From: Ruminococcaceae bacterium UBA5406
GTDB taxonomy: Bacteria > Bacillota > Clostridia > Oscillospirales > Acutalibacteraceae
DNA: 64,000 bases
Assembly: GCA_002407675.1 (NCBI GenBank)
Contig: DHNW01000010.1
Location: 124,001-188,000, forward strand
Reading direction: 5' to 3'
Of the stretch, positions 34,985 through 43,547 are shown in pieces. A model generated the notes under the pieces. That model saw only the letters and a list, made by a program, of their open reading frames with translations. It was not told the origin of the DNA and did not search any database. The translations under genes were made by a program, and so were the position numbers. How positions within the stretch are numbered: position 1 is the stretch's first letter; each line of letters begins with the position of its first letter.

Positions 34985-36268
34985 TTGGATAAATTCGTTA
35001 TTAAAGGCGGCAATCGCCTATCAGGTGAGGTAAATATCAGCGGTGCAAAAAACGCCGCTATTGCGATTATTCCGGCCACTATTTTATCAGACGGCATATG
35101 CCGAATTGAAAATGTACCGCAAATTTCAGATGTGACTTCTATTACAAGAATTTTGTATGATATGGGGGCAAAAATCCGTTGGGCTAATAAATCCACTCTT
35201 GAAATTGATTCTTCTTCTATTAAGACTTACGTTGCTTCAGAGGAATTAGCAAGGCATATGCGCGGCTCGTATTACCTTTTAGGAGCGCTTTTAGGGCGCT
35301 TTCATCATGCGGTTGTTACTATGCCGGGTGGTTGTGATTTCGGTGTCAGACCGATTGACCAGCATTTAAAAGGTTTTGCGGCCTTGGGGGCAAAGTATCG
35401 GCTGGAAGGCGGTATGGTTGATGTTTCAGCGGATCGCCTTGTGGGGAATAATATCTATCTCGATGTAGTATCTGTTGGCGCAACAGCCAATATTATTTTG
35501 TCTGCTGTAAAGGCAGAGGGCGTTACGGTCATTGAAAATGCTGCAAAAGAACCTCATATTGTAGATTTGGCCAATTTTTTAAATTCCATGGGTGCTGATA
35601 TCCGTGGAGCGGGCACTGACGTTATCAAAATATATGGAGTCCAACATTTAGGCGGGACAACCTATTCCATTATTCCAGATCCAATCGAAGCGGGAACTTA
35701 TATGGTGGCGGCGGCGGCTACCAAAGGGGACGTTTTGGTCAAAAACGTAATTCCTAAACACTTAGAGTCCATTTCCGCTAAATTAGAGGAAATGGGAGTG
35801 CAGATTGACGAATTTGACGATTCTATCCGTGTTCGCAGAGACGGCAGATTGAATAAATGTAATATTAAAACAATGCCGCACCCTGGTTTTCCAACAGATA
35901 TGCAGCCACAGATGGCTGTTTTGCTTTCGCTGGCAGAAGGGACCAGCATTATAAATGAAAGTGTATGGGATAATCGTTTTCGCTACGTAGAAGAATTAAA
36001 GCGCATGGGGGCGCAAATATCGGTTGATGGCAAATTGGCGGTGGTGGAGGGAGTAGAACACCTTGATGCTGCTCCAGTAAAGGCTACGGATCTCCGTGCA
36101 GGGGCAGCATTGGTAATTGCGGCTCTATGTGCTCATGGAACAACACAAATTGAAAATATCCGTCAGATTGAGCGCGGATATGAAAATATTGAATCTAAGT
36201 TGAATCAGTTAGGTGCCGATATAAAACGCATTCATAAGGCTGAAGAAGAAACTGCACAGGCAATATGA
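34985..36268 (+). CDS. murA: UDP-N-acetylglucosamine 1-carboxyvinyltransferase
   Basis: The 427-residue protein starts MDKFVIKGGNRLSGEV, has ISGAKNAA, and the active-site loop MPGGCDFGVRPIDQHLKGF with Cys117, the fosfomycin-reactive cysteine. It also has GATANIILSAV and FPTDMQPQM. It transfers enolpyruvate to UDP-GlcNAc, the first committed peptidoglycan step. TTG 34985 lies nine bases after GGAG; TTG 34970 is inside that region and lacks a site. A strong terminator follows at 36292. Confidence 0.95.
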   Translation: MDKFVIKGGNRLSGEVNISGAKNAAIAIIPATILSDGICRIENVPQISDVTSITRILYDMGAKIRWANKSTLEIDSSSIKTYVASEELARHMRGSYYLLGALLGRFHHAVVTMPGGCDFGVRPIDQHLKGFAALGAKYRLEGGMVDVSADRLVGNNIYLDVVSVGATANIILSAVKAEGVTVIENAAKEPHIVDLANFLNSMGADIRGAGTDVIKIYGVQHLGGTTYSIIPDPIEAGTYMVAAAATKGDVLVKNVIPKHLESISAKLEEMGVQIDEFDDSIRVRRDGRLNKCNIKTMPHPGFPTDMQPQMAVLLSLAEGTSIINESVWDNRFRYVEELKRMGAQISVDGKLAVVEGVEHLDAAPVKATDLRAGAALVIAALCAHGTTQIENIRQIERGYENIESKLNQLGADIKRIHKAEEETAQAI

Positions 36269-36291
36269 GTGATGAGCGGTTTGTTCTGCTG

Positions 36292-36320
36292 AGGATTGGC
36301 AAGAGAGCCAATCCTTTTTT
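36292..36320 (+). terminator. Intrinsic terminator between murA and walJ
   Basis: Perfect nine-base arms AGGATTGGC and GCCAATCCT with a six-base loop are followed by five more T. It ends directly at the walJ ribosome site (GGAGGG at 36321), so walJ depends on read-through, processing or a promoter not seen. Confidence 0.88.
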
Positions 36321-36331
36321 GGAGGGATACA

Positions 36332-37126
36332 ATGGCAAGATTTTGCCCGCTTTTCAGCGGAAGCAGTGGCAATAGTTATTACATAGGATCAGCCCAAGAA
36401 GGAATTTTGATTGATGCTGGACGTTCAGCAAAACAGTTAACCAATATGCTGGAAAAATGTGAAATTAAAATATCAGCAGTAAAAGCTATTTTTATTACTC
36501 ATGAACATTCCGATCATGTGTCTGGTTTGCGTGTATTTGCGTCTCGTTTTCATTTACCAGTTTATGCATCTGCCGGTACTATGGAGGCCCTTCAAGCAAT
36601 TGGATGCCTGAATGATAAATTCTCCAGCAATGTCATTCAATCAGAAGGGGTGGAATGTGCCAATATGAAAGTTAAACCATTTCGCATTCCGCATGACAGC
36701 GCAGAATGCGTTGGTTACAAAGTTGAAACAAGTGACGGACGGGTGATTTCCCTTTCCACCGATTTAGGATTTTTATCCGAGTCGGTCAAAAATGAACTGG
36801 CTGGTTCCGATATGGTCGTTTTGGAATCTAATCATGATGTTGGCATGCTGCAAAATGGTCCTTATCCATACCCTTTGAAGCGCCGAATTCTTTCCAATGG
36901 CGGACATCTTTCCAACAGCGACTGTTCCTCGGAGTTATATCCCTTGGTGAAAAAGGGGACGACGCGGTTTGTTCTTGCCCATTTAAGCGCTGAAAATAAT
37001 ACTCCGGAACTTGCCTACCAGACGGCGCTTTGTTCATTGACCATGTCTGGTTTGAAGCAGGGAAAAGATTTTGAACTTTATGTTGCACCGAGAGCCAATA
37101 CATCCGGAAAAATGATCATTTTTTAA
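36332..37126 (+). CDS. walJ: MBL-fold metallo-hydrolase WalJ/YycJ
   Basis: The 264-residue protein has the metallo-beta-lactamase motif HEHSDH at 57-62, SGSSGNSYYIG at the N-terminus, ILIDAG, RIPHDSAECVGY and SLSTDLGF. WalJ proteins are exonuclease-like phosphodiesterases linked to DNA repair and the WalRK stress network; no walRK is near here, so the symbol rests on family resemblance. ATG 36332 follows GGAGGG by five bases. The terminator before it and after it isolate it. Confidence 0.85.
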   Translation: MARFCPLFSGSSGNSYYIGSAQEGILIDAGRSAKQLTNMLEKCEIKISAVKAIFITHEHSDHVSGLRVFASRFHLPVYASAGTMEALQAIGCLNDKFSSNVIQSEGVECANMKVKPFRIPHDSAECVGYKVETSDGRVISLSTDLGFLSESVKNELAGSDMVVLESNHDVGMLQNGPYPYPLKRRILSNGGHLSNSDCSSELYPLVKKGTTRFVLAHLSAENNTPELAYQTALCSLTMSGLKQGKDFELYVAPRANTSGKMIIF

Positions 37127-37137
37127 AATTTTATGAT

Positions 37138-37180
37138 AAAAAGAGCCGCTGCAAAATGAAAATTTGCAACGGCTCTTTTT
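37138..37180. terminator. Bidirectional terminator between walJ and the lysine operon
   Basis: AAAAAGAGCCG pairs with CGGCTCTTTTT and TGCAAA with TTTGCA around one mismatch, with a seven-base loop. A and T runs on both sides suit termination of both convergent transcripts. Confidence 0.9.
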
Positions 37181-37188
37181 GAAAATCA

Positions 37189-37650
37189 TCAGAAACAAAT
37201 GCCCTTCTCCATGACTTTCATTACTTCTGGAAAATCCGAAGCAGTAATCAGCATGGAAATATCAATTTCCGAAGTCGTAATTAACCGAATATCTGCATTG
37301 GCACTTGAAACTGCCTCAAATACTTGAGCGGCTATACCGGGCGTATGCACCATGTTTGGATCGTATACGGAAATTTTACAATTTCCACTGCTGACGATTG
37401 CTTTGATTTTAGCTTTGTCGCGCAGTTCACACGTAAAACTTAATATTTTGTCAAGATCATTATCAGCAATGGTGAAAGAAACCGAGGTGTAAGCACCATG
37501 CGTTGGTGACAGCGAAATCATATCCACGTCAACGCCAAGCTGACCGATTTGGCGAAAAACATCCGTTACAAAGCCCAATTCAGATGGGCAATTTTGCAGC
37601 GTGACCAACGTAATATCCGTGGATGTAGAAATTTTAGGAGATACCGTCAT
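37189..37650 (-). CDS. Stand-alone tandem ACT-domain protein (aspartokinase-type)
   Basis: The 153-residue protein consists of two ACT-like units: DITLVTLQNCPSELGFVTDV with VDMISLSPT, then KISVYDPNMVHTPGIAAQVF with ADIRLITTSEIDISMLI. This resembles the C-terminal regulatory half of aspartate kinase, without any catalytic kinase domain. Placed last in the lysine operon, it may sense lysine or threonine and regulate a partner enzyme; this is inference. ATG 37650 lies six bases after GAGGAAA; ATG 37674 overlapping the dapB stop is an alternative. Confidence 0.82.
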   Translation of the reverse strand: MTVSPKISTSTDITLVTLQNCPSELGFVTDVFRQIGQLGVDVDMISLSPTHGAYTSVSFTIADNDLDKILSFTCELRDKAKIKAIVSSGNCKISVYDPNMVHTPGIAAQVFEAVSSANADIRLITTSEIDISMLITASDFPEVMKVMEKGICF

Positions 37651-37670
37651 ATCAGTTTCCTCTTTTCCAT

Positions 37671-38420
37671 TCATTTGATCATATCGGACATTCTGTAGAG
37701 CCCGGGGGCCTTTTGGATTAAGAAAGATGCTGCATGCAGTGCGCCAAGAGCAAAAATATCCTTCGATTGTGCTGAATGAGAAATCGTCAGCACCTCCTGC
37801 GGCCCAGCGAAAATTACATCATGTTCGCCAACAATTGTGCCCCCACGAATTGAATGAATACCAATTTCATTATGTTCACGCTTTTTGCGCTGAGAATGCC
37901 GGTCATAAACATAATGCATATTAGTTTTCAGAACGGAAGAAATACCGTCGGCAATCATTAGAGCTGTTCCACTCGGTGCATCAACTTTTTGATTGTGGTG
38001 TTTTTCAACGATTTCAATATCAAAACTGTTTCCTAAAACTTTCGCTGCCGTTTTAGCGAGTTCAATCAGCAAATTTATCCCAAGTGACATGTTGCCAGAA
38101 AAGAAAATTTGTACTTCTTTTGAGGCTGCTTCAATATCTTTAATTTGTTCCTTGCTGTATCCTGTAGTGCACAGAACCAAAGGCACATGGTGATGGGTTC
38201 CATAAGTCAGCAGGGAGGGGAGAAGAGAAGGATTTGAAAAATCAATTAATACATCTATTTTGCGGTTGATTTCTTCCGGTGCCGAAAAGATTGGAATAGG
38301 GAACGCATTTTCTTTTCTTGAATCGACTCCGGCAACAATATGGTATTCTGCAGAGCCGGTTGCACATTTTAAGAGCACGTGCCCCATTGTTCCGCAGCAA
38401 CCGCTTAATATAATTTCCAT
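37671..38420 (-). CDS. dapB: 4-hydroxy-tetrahydrodipicolinate reductase
   Basis: The 249-residue protein starts MEIILSGCCGTMGHVL (nucleotide-binding loop, with CC where GxNGRMG is usual), has DFSNPSLLPSLL, CTTGYS and the active motif EKHHNQKVDAPSGTALMI. It reduces HTPA to tetrahydrodipicolinate in lysine/DAP synthesis. ATG 38420 follows AAAGGAAG. Third gene of the riboswitch-led operon. Confidence 0.94.
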   Translation of the reverse strand: MEIILSGCCGTMGHVLLKCATGSAEYHIVAGVDSRKENAFPIPIFSAPEEINRKIDVLIDFSNPSLLPSLLTYGTHHHVPLVLCTTGYSKEQIKDIEAASKEVQIFFSGNMSLGINLLIELAKTAAKVLGNSFDIEIVEKHHNQKVDAPSGTALMIADGISSVLKTNMHYVYDRHSQRKKREHNEIGIHSIRGGTIVGEHDVIFAGPQEVLTISHSAQSKDIFALGALHAASFLIQKAPGLYRMSDMIK

Positions 38421-38441
38421 ACTTTTAACTTCCTTTTGCAA

Positions 38442-39332
38442 TTAACAGATCAATCCGTATTGATCCAGGACCTGATGGAGCTTTTGGGTGTTTTCAGCAC
38501 TTAGTTCTGTCAGCGGGAGACGGCATTCACCGCAGTCCCAGCCTGCCATCTTCATCGCAGCTTTCACTGGTATTGGATTGACATCAATAAAAAGAGCATT
38601 CATTAATTCCAGATATTTCAGAAAAGCATTCCGGCTGGCTTCTATGTTTCCCTTGAAATAGTCGTGGCAGATATGGCCCATCTGCTTTGGGATTAGGTTG
38701 GCGCTTGTTGAAATAACACCTTTTCCACCCAGCGAAAGGATTGGAAGGGTCAGATTGTCTTCCCCGGAATACATAGTCAGATCGTCACCGCATAGAGAAA
38801 TCGTTTTTGCGGCGGCGGCAAGATCACCGCTTGCTTCCTTAGTTGCCACAATTCTAGGGTGTTTCGAAAGTTCCTTATAAGTTTCAGGCTTAATAATGCA
38901 GCCGGTGCGGGAAGGGATATTATATAGAATAATTGGAATACGGACACGATCGGCAATATAATAAAAATGTTTTACTAAACCGGCCTGCGAAGTTTTATTG
39001 TAGTATGGAGTGATTAGTAAAAGTCCATCTGCCCCCAAATCCTGCAGCGCGAGGGATAGATCAAGAGCATACCGGGTGTCGTTGCTCCCAGAACTGGCAA
39101 TGACAGGAATCTTTTTTTGGACTCGTTTTACGATAAATTCAATAATCCGACAGTGTTCTTCATGGCTGAGCACCGGGGATTCGCCGGTAGTCGCACAGGC
39201 TACAATGGCATCCGTTCCATGGCTTAGATGAAAATCCACCAGTTTCCCAAGCATATCGTAATTGACGGAACCGTCCTGGTTCATAGGGGTAATCAAGGCA
39301 ACGGCTGAACCGGTAAAAATTGTCTCCTTCAT
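38442..39332 (-). CDS. dapA: 4-hydroxy-tetrahydrodipicolinate synthase
   Basis: The 296-residue aldolase-type TIM barrel has VALITPMNQDGSVNYD, ACATTGESPVLSHEEH, YNIPSRTGC with catalytic Tyr and the Schiff-base lysine in VATKEASGD. It condenses pyruvate with aspartate semialdehyde. ATG 39332 follows GGGAGG. It lies 27 bases downstream of asd and is under the lysine riboswitch. Confidence 0.95.
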   Translation of the reverse strand: MKETIFTGSAVALITPMNQDGSVNYDMLGKLVDFHLSHGTDAIVACATTGESPVLSHEEHCRIIEFIVKRVQKKIPVIASSGSNDTRYALDLSLALQDLGADGLLLITPYYNKTSQAGLVKHFYYIADRVRIPIILYNIPSRTGCIIKPETYKELSKHPRIVATKEASGDLAAAAKTISLCGDDLTMYSGEDNLTLPILSLGGKGVISTSANLIPKQMGHICHDYFKGNIEASRNAFLKYLELMNALFIDVNPIPVKAAMKMAGWDCGECRLPLTELSAENTQKLHQVLDQYGLIC

Positions 39333-39359
39333 TTTTGCAGCCTCCCAGCATACATATAA

Positions 39360-40439
39360 TTAGTCTAGATAACCCTTTGCGCATAGAAGCTCTGCCATCA
39401 GAACTCCGCCTCCCGCCGCGCCGCGAAGGGTATTATGAGACAGACAAACAAACTTGATATCATACTGACTGTCCGGGCGGAGCCTTCCAATAGAAACGGC
39501 CATACCGTTCTCCAGATTGCGATCCAGTCTGGACTGCGGCCGATCATCTTCACGAAAATAATGCAGAAACTGCTTAGGCGCGCTTGGAAGGCCAAGCCGC
39601 TGCGGTTCACCAGTGTAATTTTCCCATCTGGCGATGATTTCATCCAGCGGAATTTTCTTTTCATAGGAGGCAAACACCGCCGCCGTGTGTCCGTCGGAAA
39701 CAGGTACGCGCAAACACTGGGTTGTAATATTCGGTTCAGTGGCGTTGACAATCAAGCCATCTTTCACATGACCCCAAATTTTCATTGGCTCATTTTCTGA
39801 CTTGCCCTCTTCGCCGCCGATGAACGGAATAACATTATCAACCATTTCCGGCCATGTGCGGAATGTTTTTCCAGCTCCGGAAATTGCCTGATAGGTGCAG
39901 GCTAATACTTTTGTTACGCCTAAATCCAGCAAGGGAGTAACCGCCGGAACGTAGCTTTGGATGGAACAGTTGGATTTTACCGCAACAAAACCGCGCTTTG
40001 TTCCCAAACGTTTGCGTTGTGTTTCAATTACCGCAGCATGTTCCGGGTTAATCTCCGGGATAATCATCGGTACGTCAGGCAGACCGCGGTTTGCACTGTT
40101 GTTGGAAAAGACAGGGCATTCGGCTTTTGCATAAGCTTCTTCCAGTTCGCGGGTCTTCTGTTTGTCCATATTGATCGCGCAGAAAACGAAATCGACGCGA
40201 TCCACAATTTTCTTTAAATCTTTTTCTGCATCCAATATTACAATGTTTTTCATAGATGCCGGAATGGGCGTATTCATTTGCCAGCGACTATCAACGGCTT
40301 CTTCATAGGTTTTGCCTGCGGAACGGGAGCTAGCTGCCAGAGCAGAAACGGTAAACCAAGGATGATTTTCAAGGAGCGTGGCAAATCTCTGACCTACCAT
40401 ACCTGTTGCCCCGATAATCCCCACATGATATTGCTTCAT
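39360..40439 (-). CDS. asd: Aspartate-semialdehyde dehydrogenase (archaeal/fungal-type)
   Basis: The 359-residue protein has HVGIIGATGMVGQRF, the active cysteine in KSNCSIQSY, AISGAGKTF and SDGHTAAVFASYEKKI, with a C-terminal LRGAAGGGVLMAELL. This sequence type, longer and with SNCSIQS, matches the archaeal/fungal ASD branch rather than the usual Bacillus Asd. It makes aspartate semialdehyde. ATG 40439 follows CAGGAGG. First gene after the lysine riboswitch. Confidence 0.92.
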   Translation of the reverse strand: MKQYHVGIIGATGMVGQRFATLLENHPWFTVSALAASSRSAGKTYEEAVDSRWQMNTPIPASMKNIVILDAEKDLKKIVDRVDFVFCAINMDKQKTRELEEAYAKAECPVFSNNSANRGLPDVPMIIPEINPEHAAVIETQRKRLGTKRGFVAVKSNCSIQSYVPAVTPLLDLGVTKVLACTYQAISGAGKTFRTWPEMVDNVIPFIGGEEGKSENEPMKIWGHVKDGLIVNATEPNITTQCLRVPVSDGHTAAVFASYEKKIPLDEIIARWENYTGEPQRLGLPSAPKQFLHYFREDDRPQSRLDRNLENGMAVSIGRLRPDSQYDIKFVCLSHNTLRGAAGGGVLMAELLCAKGYLD

Positions 40440-40497
40440 AAAAAACAAGACCTCCTGCATGATTTTATGATAATTTTTAGAAAAAATATCTAAACAT

Positions 40498-40523
40498 TAA
40501 AAAGACCGGTTTAACAACCGGTC
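40498..40523 (-). terminator. Riboswitch-controlled terminator before asd
   Basis: On the minus strand GACCGGTT-GTTA-AACCGGTC is followed by TTTTT. It lies about 60 bases after the aptamer and about 60 bases before the asd start, the standard expression platform of a transcription-off L-box. Confidence 0.9.
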
Positions 40524-40580
40524 ATCATAGAAGATGGTTTCAAAGGAACAGCCGAAAGCCAAATACAGGCAATGACTGTC

Positions 40581-40746
40581 GATAGCGCTCCACCATACAA
40601 ATGATGACAGTTGAAATGCTGTTTGCAGAACAACCAGACGTCCGCTTGCCGATAAACGATGTCTTCGGCAGATTCCCCTTTTTCTGCCGGTCACAGGCTT
40701 CGGCAGCCTCACAGCAGTTATTTATGAAATCCGCGCCTCTATCTCC
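40581..40746 (-). promoter_or_regulatory. Lysine riboswitch (L-box aptamer)
   Basis: On the minus strand the region contains the L-box landmarks in order: GATAGAGGCGCG at the 5' side, AAAGGGGAATCTGCCGAAG in the middle, internal stems around GGCAAGCGG and CATTTCAACTGTC, and a closing GGTGGAGCGCTATC that pairs with the 5' GATAG. It leads asd-dapA-dapB, the expected target. Lysine binding should favour the downstream terminator. Confidence 0.93.
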
Positions 40747-40775
40747 ATATTATTTAAGTGTATAGATTTAAAATA

Positions 40776-40805
40776 ATAATAACATGTATTGCTATTAGTT
40801 GTCAA
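40776..40805 (-). promoter_or_regulatory. Promoter of the lysine operon
   Basis: On the minus strand TTGACA (40800-40805), 18-base spacer, TATTAT (40776-40781), about 30 bases before the aptamer. It overlaps the divergent queA promoter. Confidence 0.75.
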
Positions 40806-40817
40806 TTTATTTATAAT
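40789..40817 (+). promoter_or_regulatory. Promoter of queA-tgt
   Basis: TTGCTA (40789-40794), 17-base spacer, TATAAT (40812-40817), 58 bases before the queA ATG. It overlaps the -35 of the divergent lysine operon promoter. Confidence 0.7.
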
Positions 40818-40841
40818 AGATTGTAGATTAGATTGTAGATT
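40818..40841 (+). repeat. Perfect tandem 12-mer in the queA leader
   Basis: AGATTGTAGATT occurs twice head to tail, directly after the queA -10. Too short for a CRISPR unit; could be a recent duplication or a protein-binding repeat. Confidence 0.8.
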
Positions 40842-40874
40842 CAATTGAAATATTCCAAATTAGGAGACGAAATA

Positions 40875-41921
40875 ATGGGACTCGATCTTGATAACCTAAA
40901 AAAAAGCGATTTTTACTATGATTTGCCAAAAGAATTAATTGCCCAGACACCGGTTGAACCGCGTGATTCTTCACGGCTGATGACCTTAAACAAAAAGACG
41001 GGGGAAATTGGGCATAAGCATTTTTTTGATATTTTGGACTGCCTAAATCCAAATGATTGCCTGGTGTTGAATGATTCCCGTGTCCTTCCTGCAAGATTAT
41101 ACGGCATTAAGGAAGAAACCGGAGCTAAAGTAGAATTCCTGCTTTTGAACCACAAGGAAGGGGACATTTGGGAGGTGCTTACCGGACCGGGTCGGCGTGC
41201 CAAACCGGGTTCCCGTTTTACTTTCGGTGACGGCCTGATGAAAGCTGAAGTCTTAAAAATTGTTGAGGATGGCAACCGTTTGGTGCGGTTCTCTTACGAT
41301 GGCAATTTTTATGAAATTCTGGACAAGATAGGGCAGATGCCTCTTCCACATTATATTAAAGCGGAACTGAAAGATAATGAACGGTATCAGACTGTATATT
41401 CCAGAGAAGTCGGCTCTGCGGCGGCACCGACGGCCGGTCTTCATTTCACAGAAGAACTTTTGGATAAAATCAAAGCAAAAGGCGTTAAACTTGCGCGCAT
41501 CACGCTTCATGTTGGTCTTGGCACATTCCGGCCTGTAACAGTCGAAAAAATTACCGATCATAAGATGCATTCAGAACATTATTATCTTCCTCAGAAGGCG
41601 GCCGATATTATTAATGAAACGCGGCAAACGGGCGGCAGAGTGATTGCGGTTGGCACTACCAGCTGCCGTACCCTGGAAGCCGTTGCTGCAAAAGAAGGGT
41701 GCATCCGGGAAAGTGCCGGCTGGACGGATATTTTTATCTATCCCGGTTTCCAATTCCGCGCGCTGGACGGTCTGATCACCAATTTTCACCTTCCGGAAAG
41801 TACACTGATCATGCTGGTATCTGCTTTGGCCGGTTATGACCATATTATGAATGCCTACCGCGTAGCTGTGCAGGAAAAGTATCGCTTTTTCAGCTTTGGC
41901 GACGCAATGTTTATTTATTAG
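40875..41921 (+). CDS. queA: tRNA preQ1(34) S-adenosylmethionine ribosyltransferase-isomerase
   Basis: The 348-residue protein has SDFYYDLPKELIAQTPVEPR, RDSSRLM, LVLNDSRVLPARLYG, SAAAPTAGLHFTEELL, HVGLGTFRPV and LITNFHLPESTLIMLVSA. It builds epoxyqueuosine on tRNA from SAM. ATG 40875 follows TAGGAGA. queA-tgt-yajC is a classic conserved order. An in-frame ATG at 40845 lacks a site. Confidence 0.95.
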   Translation: MGLDLDNLKKSDFYYDLPKELIAQTPVEPRDSSRLMTLNKKTGEIGHKHFFDILDCLNPNDCLVLNDSRVLPARLYGIKEETGAKVEFLLLNHKEGDIWEVLTGPGRRAKPGSRFTFGDGLMKAEVLKIVEDGNRLVRFSYDGNFYEILDKIGQMPLPHYIKAELKDNERYQTVYSREVGSAAAPTAGLHFTEELLDKIKAKGVKLARITLHVGLGTFRPVTVEKITDHKMHSEHYYLPQKAADIINETRQTGGRVIAVGTTSCRTLEAVAAKEGCIRESAGWTDIFIYPGFQFRALDGLITNFHLPESTLIMLVSALAGYDHIMNAYRVAVQEKYRFFSFGDAMFIY

Positions 41922-41934
41922 CAATGAAAGTGTG

Positions 41935-43074
41935 GTGCGCATTACGTTTCGTATCCTAAAGACAGAAGGTTCTGCCCGGCGCGGCGAATTGGTTACCCCG
42001 CATGGAACGATCCAGACACCGGCTTTCATGAATGTAGCTACCTGCGGAGCCATTAAAGGCGCTGTTTCCGCACTGGATTTAAAGAATCTTAAATGCCAGG
42101 TTCAGCTTTGCAATACTTATCATCTTCATTTGAGACCCGGAGATGAAACAATCCGTAAATTGGGCGGTCTCCAGCACTTTACCCGCTGGGACGGTCCCAT
42201 TTTAACTGACAGCGGCGGTTTTCAGGTATTTTCTCTTGCTAAACTGAGAAATATAACTGAAGAGGGTGTCACGTTTTCTTCTCACATTGATGGGCATAAA
42301 ATTTTTATGGGACCGGAAGAAAGCATGCAGATTCAGTCCAACCTTGCTTCCACGATTGCCATGGCTTTTGATGAATGCGTTAAGAATCCGGCAGAATATG
42401 AATACGCTCGCCGTTCCTGTGAACGAACTGTTCGGTGGCTGTACCGTTCTAAGAAAGAAATGGTGCGGTTAAATTCGCTCCCCGAAACCCGGAACAGGCA
42501 TCAAATGCTTTTTGGAATCAATCAGGGCAGCACTTTTGACGACCTTCGGATTCAGTGTATGCGGCAAATACGCGAAATGGATTTGGATGGATATGCCATT
42601 GGCGGATTAGCTGTGGGGGAAAGTGCCGAAGTTATGTATCACATTATTGAAACAGTTATTCCTGAAATGCCGGAGGACAAGCCGCGGTATTTGATGGGAG
42701 TAGGGACCCCTGGAAATATTTTGGAAGCGGTGAAACGCGGCGTAGATATGTTTGACTGTGTGCTTCCAACCAGGAATGCACGGCATGGCCATGTGTTTAC
42801 ATGGGATGGATGCAGAAATATGTTCAATGCTAAATATCAGCTGGATGATGCTCCTCTGGACCCTGCCTGTGATTGTCCGGTTTGCAGAAATTTTAGCAGG
42901 GCTTATATTCATCACTTGTTCAAAAGCGGCGAAATGCTTGCCATGCGGTTGTGTGTTATGCATAATATATACTTTTTCAATTCGTTTATGGAACAGGTGC
43001 GGCAGGCTCTGCAAAATGATTCTTTTTCGGTATTTTACAGCGATCATATTTTAAAAACAAACCGAAGAATATAA
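41935..43074 (+). CDS. tgt: Queuine/preQ1 tRNA-ribosyltransferase
   Basis: The 379-residue protein has TPAFMNVATCGAIKGAVS, LTDSGGFQVFSLAK with catalytic Asp, FGINQGS, GGLAVGES, DCVLPTRNARHG and the zinc motif CDCPVC with a later His (YIHHLF). It exchanges guanine for preQ1 at position 34 of GUN-anticodon tRNAs. The start is most likely GTG 41935 (or 41932), about 13 bases after the queA stop; the ribosome site is weak (GAAAG), suggesting coupling. The usual PVGTQATVK reads NVATCGAIK here. Confidence 0.93.
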   Translation: MRITFRILKTEGSARRGELVTPHGTIQTPAFMNVATCGAIKGAVSALDLKNLKCQVQLCNTYHLHLRPGDETIRKLGGLQHFTRWDGPILTDSGGFQVFSLAKLRNITEEGVTFSSHIDGHKIFMGPEESMQIQSNLASTIAMAFDECVKNPAEYEYARRSCERTVRWLYRSKKEMVRLNSLPETRNRHQMLFGINQGSTFDDLRIQCMRQIREMDLDGYAIGGLAVGESAEVMYHIIETVIPEMPEDKPRYLMGVGTPGNILEAVKRGVDMFDCVLPTRNARHGHVFTWDGCRNMFNAKYQLDDAPLDPACDCPVCRNFSRAYIHHLFKSGEMLAMRLCVMHNIYFFNSFMEQVRQALQNDSFSVFYSDHILKTNRRI

Positions 43075-43081
43075 GAATAGC

Positions 43082-43110
43082 TTGCAACAATTGTATTTTG
43101 TTGATATAAT
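43082..43110 (+). promoter_or_regulatory. Promoter of yajC
   Basis: TTGCAA (43082-43087), 17-base spacer, TATAAT (43105-43110), 33 bases before the yajC ATG. Confidence 0.7.
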
Positions 43111-43142
43111 CATAACATTAAATGCGGAGGTGTATTTGTTAA

Positions 43143-43463
43143 ATGACTTTTTTTCTAGCAGCCTCATCAAATAGTTCAGCTGGCCTGTGGTGGACTATCA
43201 TTTACATGGTAGCCATATTTGGCATTTTCTATCTCATTTTGATTCGCCCTCAGTCAAAGAAGCGGAAAAAAGAAGAAAAAATGAGAAATAGTGTTCAAAT
43301 CGGCGATAATATAACAACAATTGGCGGCATTGTTGGAAGAGTAGTGGGAATGAAAGAAAATTCCGAAATCCTTATTATCGAAACCGGCACGGATCGCGCA
43401 AAGATGAAAATTAAAAAATGGGCTATCGGCAGTGTAGACACCATTCACGATGACGCAGGATAA
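43143..43463 (+). CDS. yajC: Preprotein translocase subunit YajC
   Basis: The 106-residue protein has one transmembrane helix (about 15-35) followed by the conserved FYLILIRPQSKKRKKEEKM and GDNITTIGGIVGRV. YajC binds SecDF and helps export. ATG 43143 has GCGGAGG upstream. It sits after tgt as in many bacteria, but with its own promoter. Confidence 0.95.
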   Translation: MTFFLAASSNSSAGLWWTIIYMVAIFGIFYLILIRPQSKKRKKEEKMRNSVQIGDNITTIGGIVGRVVGMKENSEILIIETGTDRAKMKIKKWAIGSVDTIHDDAG

Positions 43464-43547
43464 ACGATAAGTCTTTCTCGTTCGGAATATTTTTTACTCC
43501 TTTCGAATATGATTTTGACAGAGGCATGAGAAAGGAGCGGTTTATCT

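Noticed and set aside
35310..35360. Possible MurA with Asp in place of the fosfomycin-target Cys
   Set aside because: The loop reads PGGCDFGVRP, so the Cys is present at position 117 and the Asp is the next residue.
40818..40841. CRISPR-like repeat
   Set aside because: Only two 12-base units without spacers, and no cas genes in the window.
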